Source of the DNA: a virus
Virus record (IMG/VR): IMGVR_UViG_3300042691_013768
Coordinates: 1-23,119 of that record
Reading direction: 5' to 3' (one strand)
DNA length: 23,119 nt
Position numbers and translations under genes: made by a program
The notes under the pieces: model-generated
What the model was told of the DNA's origin: nothing
Seen by the model: the letters and a program-made list of their open reading frames with translations, nothing else
Databases searched by the model: none
Shown: positions 1-8,664 of the stretch, piece by piece
Layout: each line of letters starts with the position of its first letter
Position numbering within the stretch: the stretch's first letter is position 1

Positions 1-681
1 GTCGATCAAGTGGTCTACGCAGCTTTCAGGATATTCAAACTCAACGCTCAAACTCTCCGTTCCAGCAGGCTCGACGCTATTGTTGGCGTGTACGCTACCC
101 GGAGGTAAATATACGGCAACTCCGTTCACAATGTCATAGTCAAAGTAAGGAATATCAGGATTTCTTATGTAGGTAAACGTGATGCGAGGAAGGTACGGAT
201 AAATGAAGTACTTATCGTTGCGAGTTACCAAAATCGGATCGTTCTCCTCAGGATTGTCCACAGGGCTGATAAGGGAGCTTCTCATCCGAGCATCGAACTG
301 ATGTTGGCTTACAAACTCAATACTTCTGTAATTTGTTTCTAGTCCACAGTTTACATTCAAAAGCTCTAAATAACTAGACGAGGCCTGATACCAAATGTCT
401 TCCGGAATATCCGCATAACCTCCTTTCTTAGGGTCTCCTGCAAAGACAGGAGTGAAGTTCATCGCAGGGAACTGAGGACTACCCAAGGTCTTAATAAAAG
501 TCTGAAGGTCACTTGTAATCTCCCGGTTCTTTTCAAAAAGGTCAACCAAGCGGTTTAAGTATCGTTGGTTAACCGTCTTGATTCCCTTGTTAAAGGTTTC
601 GGGAGTTACGTACCCCCCGCGCAGGTCCTTACCCGCACGGAAGAGTAACTCTTCATATATCTGACCTAGGTTAGTAATCAT
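1..681 (-). CDS. Virion connector-like protein, partial (C-terminus outside window)
   Basis: An open frame of 227 codons runs from an ATG at 681 to the window edge without a stop, so the C-terminus is missing. It starts MITNLGQIYEELLFRAGKD and later has the strings DNKYFIYPYLPRITFTYIR and VAVYLPPGS. I recall this layout, a helical N-terminus followed by a beta-rich part with a YLPPG string, from uncharacterised structural proteins of Bacteroidota phages, but I cannot name a family. It begins two bases after the stop of the fibre-like gene, so the two are almost certainly co-transcribed. Its place after capsid and fibre-like genes suggests a head-tail connector, neck or tail-tube component. 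That role is inference from gene order only. Confidence 0.6.
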   Translation of the reverse strand, partial: MITNLGQIYEELLFRAGKDLRGGYVTPETFNKGIKTVNQRYLNRLVDLFEKNREITSDLQTFIKTLGSPQFPAMNFTPVFAGDPKKGGYADIPEDIWYQASSSYLELLNVNCGLETNYRSIEFVSQHQFDARMRSSLISPVDNPEENDPILVTRNDKYFIYPYLPRITFTYIRNPDIPYFDYDIVNGVAVYLPPGSVHANNSVEPAGTESLSVEFEYPESCVDHLID

Positions 682-683
682 TA

Positions 684-3050
684 TTAAGGAATTTGAATTC
701 TTACTGTAGCGTTGTACAGAAGGTTGTCGTCTATTTCAGGGTCTTGTAAAACTCCAATTTTAATTGGCGCCCCATAAGTCTTTAATTGAACAACAGAAGA
801 AGTCAATCTTTGACCTGTTACACAAATTGGGATTCCATTATATCCACCAATAGGAGCTATCCCCCCATATGAAACATTGACGGAAGTCTTACTCGTAAAT
901 ATACTGTTTGTTATTGACGCATTGTATGTTCCCTCGCCATTTCGAGTCCAGGTAACTGTTTCGCCAGTTGTATTTTCACATTCAACAACTACAGGGTCTG
1001 AAGTTCCAGATTGAGTAATTAACGCTATATATACTTTGGGTACGGGTAACTCAATAACATTACCAAAAGAGTCTACATTCAATGATTGAGCGGCTGTTCC
1101 CGTAATGCTTCCGGAACCATAAGAGGGTAATGTAGCGGAACCATTTGGATTAAGTGTAAATGAGTTAATAATTCCAGACGCAGATTTTGTATTGAACTTT
1201 AAATTTCCTTCTGTTGGAGCAGAAGCGCTTGTTAAAACACTTTGAATTGAACCTGTAGTAACTACACTACTAGTAGCTCCTTCTGAAGCAAATTGAATAG
1301 AAGACCCAAGACCATTAGCCCCTGGAGCTGAATCAACACTAGTCTGTAAAGCTAAGTTTACAGCAACAGTATCGTCTACTGCCGTTTGAATTTTTAGAAT
1401 ACCGGCGGTTGTATTGGTAGCTGTTACATCAAGGGAATTTACGGTTCCCTCTACTTTAAGGGCGCTCGTTGTACCTGTTACATCTATAGCTGTTCCGGCA
1501 TTAGTAGAAACTACCATGTTTCCACCATTTGTTGCCACAAACTCCAAGTTTCCGCTAGTCGAAGTAAAATCAAGACTTCTGAAACCTAAGTTAATAGTAG
1601 TATCGTTATCTAGTGAGCCACCTAGAACTACATCACTTCCTGAAACAGACAAGCCGTTGTCCGCCCCTGTTAACGGCACGACTGACGGGTCGTAATACAA
1701 GGCCCAAGTCAAACTACCTGGTGTAGCGCCTGTGCAACGATAAAGAATACCGGTTGTGGTATCTTGCCAAAGAGCGCCTAACTCAACTCCAACCTCTGAA
1801 TTGCTTGGAGCGCCGGGGCCTGTGTACAAACGGAATTGGAAGTTGGCTAAAATCTCGTCGATTATCGAGTTAGCTGAGTTGTTTGACACCCAATAGTAAG
1901 AGTTGTCGTCACAACAAGCGCAGTCGCATCCTGAGGCGTCTAATTGAGCTTGTATGAGGTTGATTGTGTCTCGGTATCTATCAAGCTCGCCGCAAGATCT
2001 GTAGTTCATGGCCTCTATGTAATAAAGGGCTACGTTGTCTACAAACACTTGATACTTAGAAATTCTGTTTCGAACAAGTTCTGCCGCGTGTGCCGCACGA
2101 AGATTTTCCATGCAAGGGATAAGTCCGCACAAACTTCCAGCGCAGCTTACTGCAAACTCCTTGATCACAGAATTGTTGTAAAGGACAACAAGACCTGAGG
2201 CTTGAGTTTGCTGAATCTGCTGTGATAAAGACACGCTATAAGTACCCGTTGCCAAAGGAGTGTTATCTCCAGGCAGTGTTGGGTAAGGTAAAACAGTTGT
2301 TACAACTTGTGGGTTGAATAATGGATTTGAAGATGTCCAAGACGGGTAGTTTATTACGCAGTTAAGACTCGTTACAATCTCGGTTGCTGCAAGAACTGTT
2401 GCGTTAGATACAGACCAGGTTCCGCTGTTTCCGTACTCGCAGTCGTATATGAAGCCTACATCAGCTGTTGTTTGCGTACACCCTGAGTAAGGGTAAGTCG
2501 CACTAAACTGAGGAGACTCTACATCGTTTGCGTAAATAAGGGCAAAACCATTGGTGGTTGCTGTACCCAAAGTAATTACAGCGTCTGAGCCTACTACCGA
2601 TATTGCTGACACGCTATTATTCGTGCTAGAACCAGCGTCTATAGAGCTGCCAACAGGTAACACATCAAAAAGCCATTCAGAAGGAGATGTTAAAGTTGTG
2701 GTTCCTGTAATTGTTCCAGACGCCAAGGGAGACCCCGAACTGTCTAGTCTTAGGCTATACTCAAAAGTATAAATACCATTTGCTACATTCCCATTTAAAT
2801 CAAGGGGAAGGTCAATAAAACCCGTCGTGTCACCAGCCTCTAAATCAATAAGTGGATTTCCGACAGTATTTTTAGCTGGAAGTAAATCTCCATTAAAAGA
2901 AAGAACACCGTATCCCTTAGCTTGTTGGGTTGACACGGAAAACAATGCTCCATAGTCGGTTGAATCAGTGACAACGCATCGCGGTATAACTGTCCCTGTA
3001 ATGGGATCAACATACGTTAAATCAAACGAAAGGGATACGGTGCTAATCAT
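684..3050 (-). CDS. Large fibre-like virion protein (788 aa)
   Basis: The protein is low in charged residues and rich in Ser, Thr, Gly, Asn and Val, typical of extended beta structures such as phage fibres. Three parts can be seen. Residues 1-300 look like repeated beta-sandwich modules. Residues 303-380 form a cysteine-rich helical part (C303, C308, C313, C353, then CDCACC at 375-380). Residues 405-670 are fibre-like, with GALWQDTTTGILYRC at 425-439 and a run of short strands such as GSLDNDTTINLGF. A final beta-rich part (671-788) could be a receptor-binding tip. The cysteine cluster could bind metal or form disulfides. It is encoded four bases after the 307-aa gene and two bases before the partial connector-like gene. 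Tail fibre or head fibre are equally possible; receptor binding is inference. Confidence 0.65.
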   Translation of the reverse strand: MISTVSLSFDLTYVDPITGTVIPRCVVTDSTDYGALFSVSTQQAKGYGVLSFNGDLLPAKNTVGNPLIDLEAGDTTGFIDLPLDLNGNVANGIYTFEYSLRLDSSGSPLASGTITGTTTLTSPSEWLFDVLPVGSSIDAGSSTNNSVSAISVVGSDAVITLGTATTNGFALIYANDVESPQFSATYPYSGCTQTTADVGFIYDCEYGNSGTWSVSNATVLAATEIVTSLNCVINYPSWTSSNPLFNPQVVTTVLPYPTLPGDNTPLATGTYSVSLSQQIQQTQASGLVVLYNNSVIKEFAVSCAGSLCGLIPCMENLRAAHAAELVRNRISKYQVFVDNVALYYIEAMNYRSCGELDRYRDTINLIQAQLDASGCDCACCDDNSYYWVSNNSANSIIDEILANFQFRLYTGPGAPSNSEVGVELGALWQDTTTGILYRCTGATPGSLTWALYYDPSVVPLTGADNGLSVSGSDVVLGGSLDNDTTINLGFRSLDFTSTSGNLEFVATNGGNMVVSTNAGTAIDVTGTTSALKVEGTVNSLDVTATNTTAGILKIQTAVDDTVAVNLALQTSVDSAPGANGLGSSIQFASEGATSSVVTTGSIQSVLTSASAPTEGNLKFNTKSASGIINSFTLNPNGSATLPSYGSGSITGTAAQSLNVDSFGNVIELPVPKVYIALITQSGTSDPVVVECENTTGETVTWTRNGEGTYNASITNSIFTSKTSVNVSYGGIAPIGGYNGIPICVTGQRLTSSVVQLKTYGAPIKIGVLQDPEIDDNLLYNATVRIQIP

Positions 3051-3054
3051 CTTT

Positions 3055-3978
3055 TTATAGTTTTCTTAATTTACTTAACAATTCATCATTTACTTTGAGG
3101 TGATCAATCAAGGCAAACGCGTCCTTCTCTCCTGTTGATTCGAAGAACGGATTCTTTAACCATTTGGTTCCGTCACCTCTACGGTCGCGAAGATACCAAA
3201 TTCCGTCCTCATTTTTAATAAAACCTTCAGAAGAAAGTCGATTTACCATCTCGTGGATAGTCTCCTCGGTCTTTACCTCTTGTTTCTTTGGACGAGAGTC
3301 AAGTATTTCGAACGCATTCTTGCGGAACGTAGCGCTTCCATTCTTAATGGAGTCGTGAAGCATCACGCGGTTTTCTTCCTCAGATCCTTTCTTTGGAAGA
3401 GCTAATCCGTCGATTGCCTTCAACACCATGTCGTATGGGGTATCAAAGTAAATCATGTTCTCTAGCTCACGAGCGCTCTTAGCCGACTCAATCTTACTCT
3501 TAGCATCCATCTCTGGTCTGTCGAACTCATAGAACGGATCTGCCGCAGGGTTTATACACTTGTTGCCCTTGATGTTTGGACACAAGAAGTATAAATAAAA
3601 CAAGAAGTCCTTCTGGCCAGGCTGAACAGTCATGTTATTGTCAAGGGTTATATACCCCGATGGGTAGCCCCAAGATATTTGACCATCCGCTCTTTTCGGG
3701 TAGGTTGTGGCGTACTGAACCGGATAAGTGTAACCGTCCTCGGGATCTACAATTAGGCCTCTAGCCTTTCTTGTGTTTCCCGGAGGCGCCTCGATTACGG
3801 TTCTCATTTCTCCATTCTTATCCGAAGAAGAAACCTTTTGCAGTCGAAGCATCTTTGATTCTGTAACCTTAATTTTCAGCGGAGTTCCTTTGTAAAATTC
3901 AGGAAACTCTTTTTGCATTATTTCATCTGCCCATATTGGAACAGGTATGGACTCACCTGTACTTATATCGAAAAGCAT
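3055..3978 (-). CDS. Conserved-looking virion-region protein, unknown function (307 aa)
   Basis: I do not recognise a named family. The N-terminal half is mixed alpha/beta, with the hydrophobic segment DFLFYLYFLCPNIKGNKC at 124-141 (C133, C141), followed by the acidic and aromatic stretch DPFYEFDRPEMD. I recall similar hydrophobic-then-FEF patterns in uncharacterised structural-module proteins of Bacteroidota phages. The C-terminal part (about 235-307) resembles a winged helix: a helix with ETIHEMVNRL, then SEGFIKNEDGIWYLRDR as a possible wing. It is the first gene after the capsid terminator at 4001-4024, so its expression probably depends on read-through. The chosen ATG lies 22 bases beyond the terminator hairpin. 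Capsid decoration or head completion would fit the position but is a guess. Confidence 0.6.
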   Translation of the reverse strand: MLFDISTGESIPVPIWADEIMQKEFPEFYKGTPLKIKVTESKMLRLQKVSSSDKNGEMRTVIEAPPGNTRKARGLIVDPEDGYTYPVQYATTYPKRADGQISWGYPSGYITLDNNMTVQPGQKDFLFYLYFLCPNIKGNKCINPAADPFYEFDRPEMDAKSKIESAKSARELENMIYFDTPYDMVLKAIDGLALPKKGSEEENRVMLHDSIKNGSATFRKNAFEILDSRPKKQEVKTEETIHEMVNRLSSEGFIKNEDGIWYLRDRRGDGTKWLKNPFFESTGEKDAFALIDHLKVNDELLSKLRKL

Positions 3979-3992
3979 AACGTATGTTGGGT

Positions 3993-4024
3993 TTATAAAA
4001 ACAAGGGGGCTTTTTAGACCCCCT
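3993..4024 (-). terminator. Intrinsic terminator after the capsid gene
   Basis: On the minus strand AGGGGG (4024-4019) pairs with CCCCCT (4009-4004) around a nine-base loop, followed by TGTTTTTAT. It lies between the capsid stop (4045) and the next start (3978), within one operon. Confidence 0.85.
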
Positions 4025-4044
4025 CGCTTTTGAGTTTACAAAGA

Positions 4045-5124
4045 TTAGTTGATGTTGGTCAACAAACCGTATTTCTGAGCGTTGATGAATTTGAACGCGA
4101 TTTCAGATACGATGTGAACACCGAGCTGCCATTTGTCGGTCTTGTTAGCCGCCGCACGACCACCGGTCTGCCACATGTTCATGAATGCGCCTGGCTTGTG
4201 AGGAATAGATGAGCTTTGACCGCTAGTCCAAACCATGTAGTTCTTTACAGAACCGTCGATTTTAGCAAGCTTAGCTTCCAAAGCGTAGATGTCAGCCACG
4301 TCAGGACCAAGAGTTGCAGTATCGCAGTCTACAACCTGACCTGAAGTCAAGATGGTAGGAATCAAACCGTTTGTGAACTGGTAACCATTCATACCTGTGT
4401 TGGTATTGGTCTTACCGGCCAAGAACGTGTTTACGATTGCCACCTGGTGTTCACGCTGCAAGTAGATGATGTCGCGTGAGTTTGAGTAAGGAGTCGCAGT
4501 ACCGTTCTCAAGCTGAGAGTACCAAAGTTGGTTGTACAAAGCCTCAGAGCTAGCAAGCGCATCGTTACGGAAGGTTTGCAGTTTAGCGCTGTATTTTGTA
4601 TCGAACACGAACTTAGGATCCTGAGCGCCTGAGTTTTCAGCAACAGATACACCCACGTAGAAGAATGAGTCTCCAGCAGCGATGTCAGTAGCAGGAACTA
4701 CAGTAGCAGTCAAGGGACGAAGTGTCAACTGGTTAGCAGCTGGCTTAGTTATAACCTGATAAAGTTCACCAGTCTTAGCGTGACGCCAAATTTCATTAGC
4801 GATTGGAAAAGAGTAACCAGTTACTGCATCCACCTCGCTAGAAGGAATGGTGATGGTAATTGTTGAACCAGCAGTTGCACCACCTGTTTCAGTTGCAACT
4901 GTGAAAGGAACCTCCATGCGGTTCATTTCAAACCAGTTTACAATCTGCTGTGTTGCAATTTCGCGGTTACCAATACCGTTCATGATTTGGTTCATAGCAT
5001 CCCAATATTCGTCGCCGAAGGGCAGGTATGCTACTGCATCGAAGTCTGCCTTCAATGCATCCCAGTTGTTAAGAATCCCATTGGTAATACCACCTGGAAT
5101 CGCTTGGGCTAAAAGATTTGCCAT
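4045..5124 (-). CDS. Major capsid protein (probable, HK97-like fold)
   Basis: This 359-aa protein sits where the major capsid gene is expected, directly after the scaffold-like gene and portal. Its size and makeup fit: an alpha-helical start (ALKADFDAVAYLPFGDEYWDAMNQI) and then a mostly beta and loop body rich in Ala, Thr, Gly and Asn. It is followed by a strong terminator (4001-4024), common after the most expressed phage gene. The start codon is preceded by an almost pure A/T leader with no Shine-Dalgarno, matching A-rich initiation in Bacteroidota. There is no obvious N-terminal maturation protease or cleavage delta domain. The HK97-like fold is inferred from position, length and composition, because no diagnostic motif is visible by eye. 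Confidence 0.75.
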   Translation of the reverse strand: MANLLAQAIPGGITNGILNNWDALKADFDAVAYLPFGDEYWDAMNQIMNGIGNREIATQQIVNWFEMNRMEVPFTVATETGGATAGSTITITIPSSEVDAVTGYSFPIANEIWRHAKTGELYQVITKPAANQLTLRPLTATVVPATDIAAGDSFFYVGVSVAENSGAQDPKFVFDTKYSAKLQTFRNDALASSEALYNQLWYSQLENGTATPYSNSRDIIYLQREHQVAIVNTFLAGKTNTNTGMNGYQFTNGLIPTILTSGQVVDCDTATLGPDVADIYALEAKLAKIDGSVKNYMVWTSGQSSSIPHKPGAFMNMWQTGGRAAANKTDKWQLGVHIVSEIAFKFINAQKYGLLTNIN

Positions 5125-5142
5125 TTTTTTTAAATTTTTTTG

Positions 5143-6198
5143 TTATTCAACAGTCTTTATCTTCTGTGACGGCAGAGCAATACCCCTAGCCAACAAGTCT
5201 TGCTGTGCAGGGGTTAAATTCTTCGCGTCTACAGTTGTTTTGTCTACACGGTTAATCGTTTTTGGTTGACCGTTGTAGACCTCTTTGACCACCTTCTTTT
5301 CTACGCTTGCCGAAAGTGACTTGGCTATTTGAACTCCGAGATCCCCAGACTGAACCTTATGAATGAGGATTTGGTTCTCTAACCAGCTTCTAACCGCTTG
5401 CTTTCCTTCTTTAGTGGTCGTATCAAATGCTTGACCCAAGTAGCCTGCATACTGCGACTTCAAAATCGAATCGATCTCTTCGTTTGAAACTTTTAACGAA
5501 ACTTCTGATTCGCCGAATTTGTAGGGGACATCTTTTAACTGCTTGGCATAGGACTCTGCCTCGGCAAGTGCTATTGTCTGTCTTTCCGCAATCTGCTTTT
5601 GAGTTTGGCTCTTTAGCTCTTTTGCAAAGGTAAAAGGATTTTTAACAGTTTCAACATCTTTCTTAGTCTTTTCAATTATTTCTATAGCATCTATAGCGTC
5701 AGACTTTAAAAGAGCTGTGGCGTAATAATCTCCGTCACCTAAGTTATACTTTTCACGAATGGCCTCCTCAATAGTGGATTGGCCTAAACGCTTGAATTTG
5801 TCTGGGTTCTTTACCGCCTCGGCAATGACAAGAGCCTTGAGAGGATCTTCCATTAAGGAGTCCGGGTTTGAAGAAACAATTTGATTGGCGATTGAAGGAT
5901 TGATGCCCTTTTTGCCAAAGGAAACGAGTGTACGCGCCTCTTCGTTTCCTCCGAACGGATCGTCCGCTTCTTGTAACAAAGAAAGGCCTTCATTAATCTC
6001 AGCCTCCTTACTTACAATATAAGAAGCGCGTTCCTTGTAACTTCTCAGTTCTTCGAACTCGTTCTTAAAGGATTCTTCGTTTTCGTAACCATAAGCAGCA
6101 AACCAAGGAATGTTCTCTTGATTAACCTGTTCATTTTCTTGTTCGTTAACTTGTTCGTTAACTTGTTCGTTTTGATTTTCTAATTCGTTGTTTTCCAT
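5143..6198 (-). CDS. Scaffolding-like protein with acidic N-terminal repeats
   Basis: The 351-aa protein lies between portal and capsid genes, the usual scaffold position. Residues 1-30 are almost only N, E, Q and V, built from the tetrapeptide NEQV repeated with small changes, and are probably disordered. Residues 40-300 are highly charged and predicted helical, with many K, E, Q and A, as expected for a capsid scaffold. The C-terminus is Lys-rich (KKVVKEVYNGQPKTINRVDKT), which could bind the capsid shell. No protease catalytic motif is visible, so I favour scaffold over a protease-scaffold fusion. It starts five bases after the portal stop and ends 18 bases before the capsid start. Confidence 0.65.
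   Translation of the reverse strand: MENNELENQNEQVNEQVNEQENEQVNQENIPWFAAYGYENEESFKNEFEELRSYKERASYIVSKEAEINEGLSLLQEADDPFGGNEEARTLVSFGKKGINPSIANQIVSSNPDSLMEDPLKALVIAEAVKNPDKFKRLGQSTIEEAIREKYNLGDGDYYATALLKSDAIDAIEIIEKTKKDVETVKNPFTFAKELKSQTQKQIAERQTIALAEAESYAKQLKDVPYKFGESEVSLKVSNEEIDSILKSQYAGYLGQAFDTTTKEGKQAVRSWLENQILIHKVQSGDLGVQIAKSLSASVEKKVVKEVYNGQPKTINRVDKTTVDAKNLTPAQQDLLARGIALPSQKIKTVE
6139..6174 (-). repeat. 12-base tandem repeat in the scaffold-like gene
   Basis: TTGTTCGTTAAC occurs at 6139-6150 and 6151-6162, with a partial third copy at 6163-6170. In the protein this gives the NEQV repeats near the N-terminus. Copy number could vary by slippage. Confidence 0.75.
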
Positions 6199-6203
6199 AT
6201 GTT

Positions 6204-8600
6204 TTATACTCTACCTGTGATTTCGTTTCCTAGTTCTGCCTCAAGGGTTGCCTCGAGCTGTATCTCCTCTAGCGCCTGCTGGCCCTTCAACAACTGAACC
6301 TGATAGTTGGCGTCAGCCTTAATCTTGGCAAGTTGCTGTTCCTTCATCAGTTCCATGTTGGCCATCTCGCGCTGTTTCATGATTTCAATCTGAGCAAGCT
6401 GCATTGCTGTTTGACGTTTGGCCTCCTCAGCCATCATCGCTGACTGCTGTTGACCCTGAATTGTCTGCTGCATCATCATCTGAGCATTCTTCTGTTCACG
6501 CTCACGAGCCTCGGTCTCCTCGGTTGCCATGAACCAAAGTGCCTCGTCCACGTCACCATTCTTCAATAGCTGGGCAACACGCTCCACGCTTGATGGGGAC
6601 AATAAAACCGAACCATCTTTGGTTGGAATCTGAGACATTTGAATTGCTCTCTGAAGTATCATGCTCTTTTCCTTGTCGTTAGGGATGGACTTTACACTAA
6701 TTGCAAGCTGGTCCAATGACAATCCCTCGATTTCATCCAAAGAGTCTATCATGTGCTTGCCGATAATCGCTTCGTAAAAGTCGCGAATCTTAGAATCGTA
6801 CTCTATATCTATGCGAGCCTGGTGGATAATACGCTCCCCAACTTTACGCTTAAACTCACGCTCTGAGTCGCGAAGGGTCCAGTTAGCGTGATTACCAGCT
6901 TGATAGTCTTGCTCGATTACGCCCACAAGTCTTTCCGCGCTTTGGTCTGGACTTGCGGCCATGGCGTCAGGAATACCCATCGTATCCTTGATCATCATCT
7001 GCAAGTTAGCAATCTGCTGAATCCACTCAGCTCCCTGCGGACCTAAACCATTGTCCATCTCCTGAAGTGGTTGGGATATATACTTTCCTGTAGCCGCATT
7101 GAACTTGGTGGCAACAACCTGAATACCGTTTTGACGATGTACGTGTACAAGGTCAAAAAGGTCGTATTCTACACCACCAATCTTGATGTTTGCAGCCTCG
7201 CCCACGTCGATTCGATATCCCTTTGGAGCAGCAGCCCATACAGCGGCACGAAGCTTTAGCATAGCAAACATTAAGTCGTCAAGCAGTCCTCTAACGCTGC
7301 GGGTTGGTGACTGACCCGGAATACGATCAATAACATAAGAACTCATCGGAGTGAGTCCCTTCTGCATCTGGTTAGGCTTCTTCTTCCATTCGTAGATTCG
7401 GTCAAGACCTGTTCCTGAAATAATATACGAACCCTCATACCAATAGTTGCAGGCAACCTCTTCGTATGTGTCGTTCGGATTCTTTTTCTTGTCTTCTACC
7501 GGCTTGTTGTTGCGAAGGAATGAGGCATATCCCTGCTTGTTTTTTCTTTCTACGTACTGCTTATAATCGGTAGAAAGGTATTCAAACTTTAATACGTAAA
7601 CCTTGAAGTCCATCCAAACCCAACGGTTTGACGTCTCGTCCTTTCTCTCAAACGCCCAAACAGGGATCATAGACGCATTTGTTTGATAAGGAACGTAAGA
7701 CTTGGCCATAGACTGAATCTGTTTCTCGTCAAACCCGGCCTCTACAAGCTTAGGGAATATAGACTGAATAGTCTCAATCTCGATGTGACCAATAGCAACA
7801 GGCTCGTTCTCATTGTCCTCGTTCCAAAGCATGATAAGACGAGCAGGGTCAATATACTTAACCTTTACCTGTCCTGTGATTGGGTCGTTGTAAATCTTAG
7901 CCGAACGGAAGTGGTAGTCGATAGCGTCACGATTTATCTCGTTACGCATTGAACTCCAATTAGATGAACGGAAACCTGACTCAGCAAGCTTCTCCAAAGC
8001 AACCTCGTACTTAGTCTTAAAGAAACCAAGACGATCCGCCATATCAAGCATAACCTCGTCCTTTGGCACAAATGGCAACTTGAACTCAGGAAGCCCAAGC
8101 TCACGCATTAAGGGATTCGTAAAATTCGCCTTAGCGTAAATATCATTCTTCTCGCGCTTCTTCTTATTGATGATGTTTTTATCAAGAGAAACACAGTCAA
8201 GTTTATAATCGTTATCAGAAAGAACCGATAAAAGAACATTGCTTAATTTTTTCATTGGAGAGAAAATGTCATAGCTGATGTTAGCCATGGCCTTTCTCTG
8301 TGCAGTACTCATCCCCTTGGTTGACTGCTCTGATTGGTTGTTTGATCTTGTCTTGGTTCCAACAGGAGATCCGTTTGTAAACCAGTTCTTGTATTTTTCC
8401 GCCGATTGGATTCCCGATCCATAGTTTCGGGTCTCCTGCATCTCTGGAAGTTGCGTGTAAGCAAAATATGTACCTCCTGTACAGAAACGAGAATACAACG
8501 CCCTTCCGCATCGTAAGCCAAACTCGGGCTTCAGCTTTTCTATCTCTGGCACGTTATCGCTTGGAAACAAATAGTTTCCAGCCATTTGAGGCAGTATCAT
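6204..8600 (-). CDS. Portal protein (798 aa)
   Basis: The portal is the dodecameric ring at one capsid vertex through which DNA enters and leaves. The call comes from position right after the terminase, length, and the mix of a long alpha/beta body with a helical end. The region GLGPQGAEWIQQIANLQMMIKDTMGIPDAM followed by ERLVGVIEQDY resembles the stem and crown helices of large portals. The C-terminal 110 residues or so are rich in Gln, Met, Glu and Lys (for example MMMQQTIQGQQQSAMMAEEA) and look like a long coiled coil or barrel domain. At nearly 800 residues it is larger than most siphovirus portals and closer to those of podoviruses and crAss-like phages. A 64-base gap separates it from the terminase and carries two promoter-like boxes. 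Confidence 0.8.
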   Translation of the reverse strand: MILPQMAGNYLFPSDNVPEIEKLKPEFGLRCGRALYSRFCTGGTYFAYTQLPEMQETRNYGSGIQSAEKYKNWFTNGSPVGTKTRSNNQSEQSTKGMSTAQRKAMANISYDIFSPMKKLSNVLLSVLSDNDYKLDCVSLDKNIINKKKREKNDIYAKANFTNPLMRELGLPEFKLPFVPKDEVMLDMADRLGFFKTKYEVALEKLAESGFRSSNWSSMRNEINRDAIDYHFRSAKIYNDPITGQVKVKYIDPARLIMLWNEDNENEPVAIGHIEIETIQSIFPKLVEAGFDEKQIQSMAKSYVPYQTNASMIPVWAFERKDETSNRWVWMDFKVYVLKFEYLSTDYKQYVERKNKQGYASFLRNNKPVEDKKKNPNDTYEEVACNYWYEGSYIISGTGLDRIYEWKKKPNQMQKGLTPMSSYVIDRIPGQSPTRSVRGLLDDLMFAMLKLRAAVWAAAPKGYRIDVGEAANIKIGGVEYDLFDLVHVHRQNGIQVVATKFNAATGKYISQPLQEMDNGLGPQGAEWIQQIANLQMMIKDTMGIPDAMAASPDQSAERLVGVIEQDYQAGNHANWTLRDSEREFKRKVGERIIHQARIDIEYDSKIRDFYEAIIGKHMIDSLDEIEGLSLDQLAISVKSIPNDKEKSMILQRAIQMSQIPTKDGSVLLSPSSVERVAQLLKNGDVDEALWFMATEETEAREREQKNAQMMMQQTIQGQQQSAMMAEEAKRQTAMQLAQIEIMKQREMANMELMKEQQLAKIKADANYQVQLLKGQQALEEIQLEATLEAELGNEITGRV

Positions 8601-8606
8601 ATCTTA

Positions 8607-8634
8607 CAAATTTAATAAAACAACTACAAATGTA
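8607..8634 (-). promoter_or_regulatory. Possible portal-gene promoter: two -7-like boxes
   Basis: Read on the minus strand, the gap between terminase and portal holds TACATTTG (8634-8627) and TAAATTTG (8614-8607), both matching the Bacteroidota -7 box TAnnTTTG. Neither has a TTG at 17-23 bases upstream, so this is a half-match only. The gap is very A/T rich, which raises the chance of random boxes. Confidence 0.3.
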
Positions 8635-8664
8635 TAAAAATTTCTCATAAATGCTTGAAAACAA

